Assembly: GCF_032193805.1 (NCBI RefSeq)
Contig: NZ_JAVBIK010000001.1
Location: 2,873,001-2,937,000 of the forward strand
DNA length: 64,000 nt
Direction: 5' to 3'
DNA from: Rhodoferax potami
GTDB taxonomy: Bacteria; Pseudomonadota; Gammaproteobacteria; Burkholderiales; Burkholderiaceae_C
A model generated the notes under the pieces. That model was given only the letters and a program-made list of their open reading frames with translations. It did not search any database and was not told where the DNA came from. Positions within the stretch are counted from its first letter, which is position 1; each line of letters starts with the position of its first letter. A program made the position numbers and the translations under genes. Shown piece after piece: positions 61,296 through 64,000 of the stretch.

Positions 61296-61494
61296 CCATT
61301 CGCTCAACCGGATCGTTGCATTGAATGACGAACTGTCCTCACTGCAAGGCCGGCGGAATCTGTTCATCGGCAAAGTGTTGGTCGAGTCGGGAAGCCCATG
61401 CTGAACTTGCTGAATGCGGGACAGCTTTCTATTGTCATCGCTGCTGCCGGTCCCGGCTTGCCGGCACCGTGGCTTGAGACAGTAGCTCCCAAGC

Positions 61495-61800
61495 CTACTT
61501 GTCTGGCAAGCCCAGTAAATCCTCCGTAGGCCGCCCATCCCGATAAGCCTGCAGATACTTTTTACGCCCCAGTGTTTGCAGGCCCACCCACGCTCCCGGA
61601 TGGCCGGGCTTGGCGGCGGGGCACCACAGGACCTGCGGACCGCCGGTTTCGACGAAATCGATTAACTGTTCTCTGGTGGAGAAGCCGGTCTCTTGGGTGG
61701 GCTTGCCGTCCACTACCTGTACCCACCAAAAGATGTCGATGTGTTCATGTTTGTAGCCACCGCGCATGCGCTTGGCCACGCATTGGAGGTAGACCGCCAT
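61495..61800 (-). CDS. DUF3892-like small protein
   Basis: The 101-residue protein begins MAVYLQCVAKRM and contains HEHIDIFWWVQVVDGKPTQ with STREQLIDFVETGG, which I match to the DUF3892 family of small proteins of unknown function. The C-terminus GRKKYLQAYRDGRPTEDLLGLP reads as a basic region. It lies just downstream of the acyl-CoA dehydrogenase on the same strand. Confidence 0.75.
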   Translation of the reverse strand: MAVYLQCVAKRMRGGYKHEHIDIFWWVQVVDGKPTQETGFSTREQLIDFVETGGPQVLWCPAAKPGHPGAWVGLQTLGRKKYLQAYRDGRPTEDLLGLPDK

Positions 61801-61853
61801 GGCTGATGTAATGCTGGGGCTGGCGCGTGTGTGCCGCGCAGCCCCTAGCCCGC

Positions 61854-62969
61854 TCAGGCGAACACGCCAGCCGTGTCCTGCATGCGGGCTGACACTTCGC
61901 CCAGGTGGTGCAGGGTGTCGCCGAAGCTCATTTCCAGTTCGGTGAGCTTGCGGAAGTAGTGGCTCACGATGTACTCATCCGTCACGCCAATGCCGCCGTG
62001 CAGTTGCACCGCTTGCTGGCTGATGAAGCGCATGCTGGTCCCGAGCTGGTACTTGGCGCGTGCCATCGCGGCGCGGCGTTCCGGTGCGGGTGCATTGAGC
62101 TTGAGGCTGGCGTAGTAGCTCATGGAGCGGGCCAGTTCCAGCTGCATCTTCATATCGGCCATGCGATGGCGCAGCGCCTGGAAGCTGCTGATCGCCACAC
62201 CGAACTGCTTGCGGGTGTTCATGTACTCGGCGGTGATGTCCAGGGTCTTATCCATCACACCCACGGCCTCTGCGCAGGTGGCGGCAATGCCGATGTCCAC
62301 CGCGTGTTCCAGCGCAGCCTGGCCTTGGGTGGTGATCAGGGTGGCTGGGGCGTTTTTAAAGGCGACCTCTGCTGCGCGGCCTCCGCCCTGGGTGTTGTAG
62401 CCCCGGGTGCTGACGCCCGCAGATTCGCGCTCCACCAAAAACAGGCCCATCACGCTGTTGACCTTGGCGGAGACGATGTACGCATCCGCCTTGTCGCCGG
62501 CAGCCACTATGCTTTTTGTAGCGTTGAGCACATAGCCACCGGGCGCCTGGTGCGCTTTTCCTGCAATAGCGTCCAGGGCGTAGCGGCTGCCGCGCTCCTG
62601 GTAGGCCAGTGTCACCAGCTTTTCGCCGCTGGCCACATCGGGCAGCCACGCGGCGCGGGTGGCGGCATCTGCATAACCTGCCAACACCGCACCTGCGATC
62701 AGGCTCTGGGCCAGAGGCTCCATCACCATGCCGCGGCCCAGCTCTTCCATCACCACCATGCCTTCGATGGGGCCTAGCCCCATGCCGCCATCGTCTTCCG
62801 GCACATAGAGGCCGGTAAGCCCCAGCTCTGCCAGCTCGGCATAGGCGGCGGCATCAAAGCCACCGGCTTTCTCGGCCGCGCGACGGCGATCGAAGGTGTA
62901 GCCCTTGTCAACGTACTTGCGCACCGCGTCGCGCAGTTGTTCCTGGTCGTCAGAAAAATCGAAATCCAT
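61854..62969 (-). CDS. acyl-CoA dehydrogenase
   Basis: The 371-residue flavoenzyme has the family's DFSDDQEQLRDAVRKY start, VTLAYQERGSRYALDA, and the C-terminal AMARAKYQLGTSMRFISQQAVQLHGGIGVTDEYIVSHYFRKLTE. It oxidises an acyl-CoA at the alpha-beta bond with FAD. A second dehydrogenase lies directly upstream; the two are often subunits of one enzyme, as in some steroid or aromatic side-chain degraders. A repeat-like stretch overlaps it at 62506-62562. Confidence 0.92.
   Translation of the reverse strand: MDFDFSDDQEQLRDAVRKYVDKGYTFDRRRAAEKAGGFDAAAYAELAELGLTGLYVPEDDGGMGLGPIEGMVVMEELGRGMVMEPLAQSLIAGAVLAGYADAATRAAWLPDVASGEKLVTLAYQERGSRYALDAIAGKAHQAPGGYVLNATKSIVAAGDKADAYIVSAKVNSVMGLFLVERESAGVSTRGYNTQGGGRAAEVAFKNAPATLITTQGQAALEHAVDIGIAATCAEAVGVMDKTLDITAEYMNTRKQFGVAISSFQALRHRMADMKMQLELARSMSYYASLKLNAPAPERRAAMARAKYQLGTSMRFISQQAVQLHGGIGVTDEYIVSHYFRKLTELEMSFGDTLHHLGEVSARMQDTAGVFA
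62506..62562 (+). repeat. degenerate repeat copy inside an acyl-CoA dehydrogenase gene (opposite strand)
   Basis: ACTATGCTTTTTGTAGC, GCACATAGC and GGGCGCCTGGTGCGC follow the order of the 54521-54577 copy, with gaps of one or two bases. On the minus strand it codes for AHQAPGGYVLNATKSI, which is the normal place and length for this family. Confidence 0.45.
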
Positions 62970-63003
62970 TCTTATCTCCTCAATTCAGCGAAGCTCTTTC
63001 TGG

Positions 63004-63024
63004 AGCCCCCTTTGAGAGGGGGCT
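63004..63024 (-). other. GC hairpin between the two acyl-CoA dehydrogenase genes
   Basis: AGCCCCC (63004-63010) pairs with GGGGGCT (63018-63024) around a 7-base loop in the 99-base gap. No T-run follows on the minus strand, so it looks more like an mRNA stability hairpin or a small repeat than a terminator. Confidence 0.4.
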
Positions 63025-63068
63025 TGGGGGTGCTTATGTGCGGCGCATGGCGCGGGTGGTTCAGGGTG

Positions 63069-64000
63069 TTAGCCCAGAACCACTTGCGCCACGATGTTGC
63101 GTTGCACTTCGTTGCTGCCGCCATAGATGGTGGTCTTGCGCAGGTTGAAGTAAGCGGAGGCCAAGGGCGCATTGCCCACTTCGCCACCGGGGAAACCACC
63201 CAGGGCTCCGGCAGCGGCGTCGCCTTGCCAGCCGGCTTCCATGGCTTCGCGGATGAGCGGCAGGGCGAAGGGCCGGCGGCCAGCATCATCAGCTCGCTGT
63301 AGCGCTGCTGGATTTCGCTGCCACGGATCTTCAACAGGCCAGCAATGTCCAGCGAGTTCTTGCCGCTCTTCTCAGCCGACAGCACGCGCAGCACCATCAT
63401 CTCTAAGGCAACCACATCCACTTCCAGCTTGGCGATTTCGTCGCGGAAGCGGCTGTCTTCCCAGACGCCCTCGCGCTTGGCGATGCGCTTGAGGCGCTCC
63501 AGCTCGCGCTTGGAGCGGTTGATGTCGGCAATGTTGGTGCGCTCGTGGCTGAGCAGGTGCTTGGCGTAGGTCCAGCCCTTGTTTTCTTCGCCGATCAGGT
63601 TCTCTATCGGGACTTCCACATTGTCGAAGAAGACTTCGTTCACCTCTTGGCCGCCGTCCAGCATGATGATGGGGCGCACCGTCACGCCGGGGCTCTTCAT
63701 GTCGATCAGCAAAAAGCTGATACCGGTCTGTGGCTTGCCTTCATTGCTGGTGCGCACCAGACAGAAGATCCACTCGCCGTACTGGCCCAGCGTGGTCCAA
63801 GTCTTCTGGCCGTTGACGATGTATTTGTTGCCCTGGCGCTCTGCGCGGGTCTTGACCGAGGCGAGGTCCGAGCCGGAGCCCGGTTCGCTGTAGCCCTGGC
63901 TCCACCAGACTTCGCCGCTGGCAATGCCGGGCAAAAAGCGCTGCTGCTGTTCGGCGTTGCCAAAGGCCATGATGACCGGCGCCACCATCACCGGGCCGAA
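63069..64000 (-). CDS. acyl-CoA dehydrogenase, C-terminal part, with apparent frameshift
   Basis: The gene is open to the right edge, so its start is missing. Visible motifs are FGPVMVAPVIMAFGNAEQQQ, YSEPGSGSDLASVKTRAE and IVNGQKTWTTLGQYG (substrate and FAD regions). Read straight it runs to 62972 with a nonsense tail. The real C-terminus (EAMEAGWQGDAAAGALGGFPGG, LRKTTIYGGSNEVQRNIVAQ) is in another frame and stops at 63069. The shift is at 63270-63272, three G on the plus strand; four would restore the frame. It lies just upstream of another acyl-CoA dehydrogenase on the same strand. Confidence 0.88.

Noticed and set aside
60802..61308. possible integron cassette around the AHSA1-like gene
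   Set aside because: GTTAGGT and GCTCAAC at the edges fit integron core-site patterns, but the two halves upstream are only two bases apart, the sequence after the gene does not fold into an attC-type hairpin, and no integrase is present.

Overview
The window looks like chromosome from a betaproteobacterium of the order Burkholderiales, most likely a Comamonadaceae member near Rhodoferax, Polaromonas or Curvibacter. That is an inference from gene content and order (slpA-ispH, ileS-lspA, serS followed by tRNA-Ser, a Bug-type binding protein, a PEP-CTERM protein), from high GC coding sequence, and from a family of short imperfect palindromes of a kind I associate with this family. I see no prophage, IS element, integrase, CRISPR array or rRNA. 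No gene-free stretch exceeds 300 bases.

Layout. 1-609 is the end of a chemoreceptor. 749-7865 is a molybdenum/formate block on one strand: an OFA-type MFS carrier, mobA, moeA, a YdeP/FdhF-type molybdopterin oxidoreductase, a small winged-helix-like protein and fdhD. 7949-16522 is mostly housekeeping: an FtsX-like permease, a truncated haemoglobin, smr and radC (minus), slpA-ispH, serS, tRNA-Ser(CGA) and a Bug solute-binding protein. 16545-20028 is a translationally coupled pair, a GMC (cholesterol-oxidase-like) oxidoreductase and a Cys-nucleophile alpha/beta hydrolase. 20165-23337 holds an EAL phosphodiesterase, an SRPBCC protein and an exported protein of unknown function.

23348-35704 is a long minus-strand run: ferredoxin, AMP-forming ligase, two c-type cytochrome genes, ushA, a soluble hybrid histidine kinase, rluA, rnm-like PHP phosphatase, yciO, a site-2 protease and trpS. 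35842-50421 is a mosaic of GNAT, FabH-like and ADH genes, a bile-acid-symporter-family carrier, a PEP-CTERM protein, small transporters, an SDR with an AraC regulator, quinone oxidoreductase and a beta-barrel protein. 49912-54514 is the ribF-ileS-lspA block. 54693-60573 holds HNH nuclease, mgsA, a Pat-like lysine acetyltransferase preceded in the same operon by a histone-deacetylase-like enzyme, and an AI-2E-type permease. 60574-61800 is a more AT-rich patch with an AHSA1-like gene and a DUF3892-like gene. The window ends with two acyl-CoA dehydrogenases, the second cut by the window edge.

Three points stand out. (1) moeA, the pat-like gene and the last acyl-CoA dehydrogenase each carry an apparent one-base deletion in a short homopolymer; adding one base restores full family length each time, so base-calling error is the first suspect. 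(2) A degenerate repeat of about 55-60 bases occurs between genes and, in recognisable form, inside at least five coding sequences without changing protein length. (3) An acetyltransferase and a deacetylase lie 17 bases apart, suggesting a self-contained reversible lysine acylation switch.
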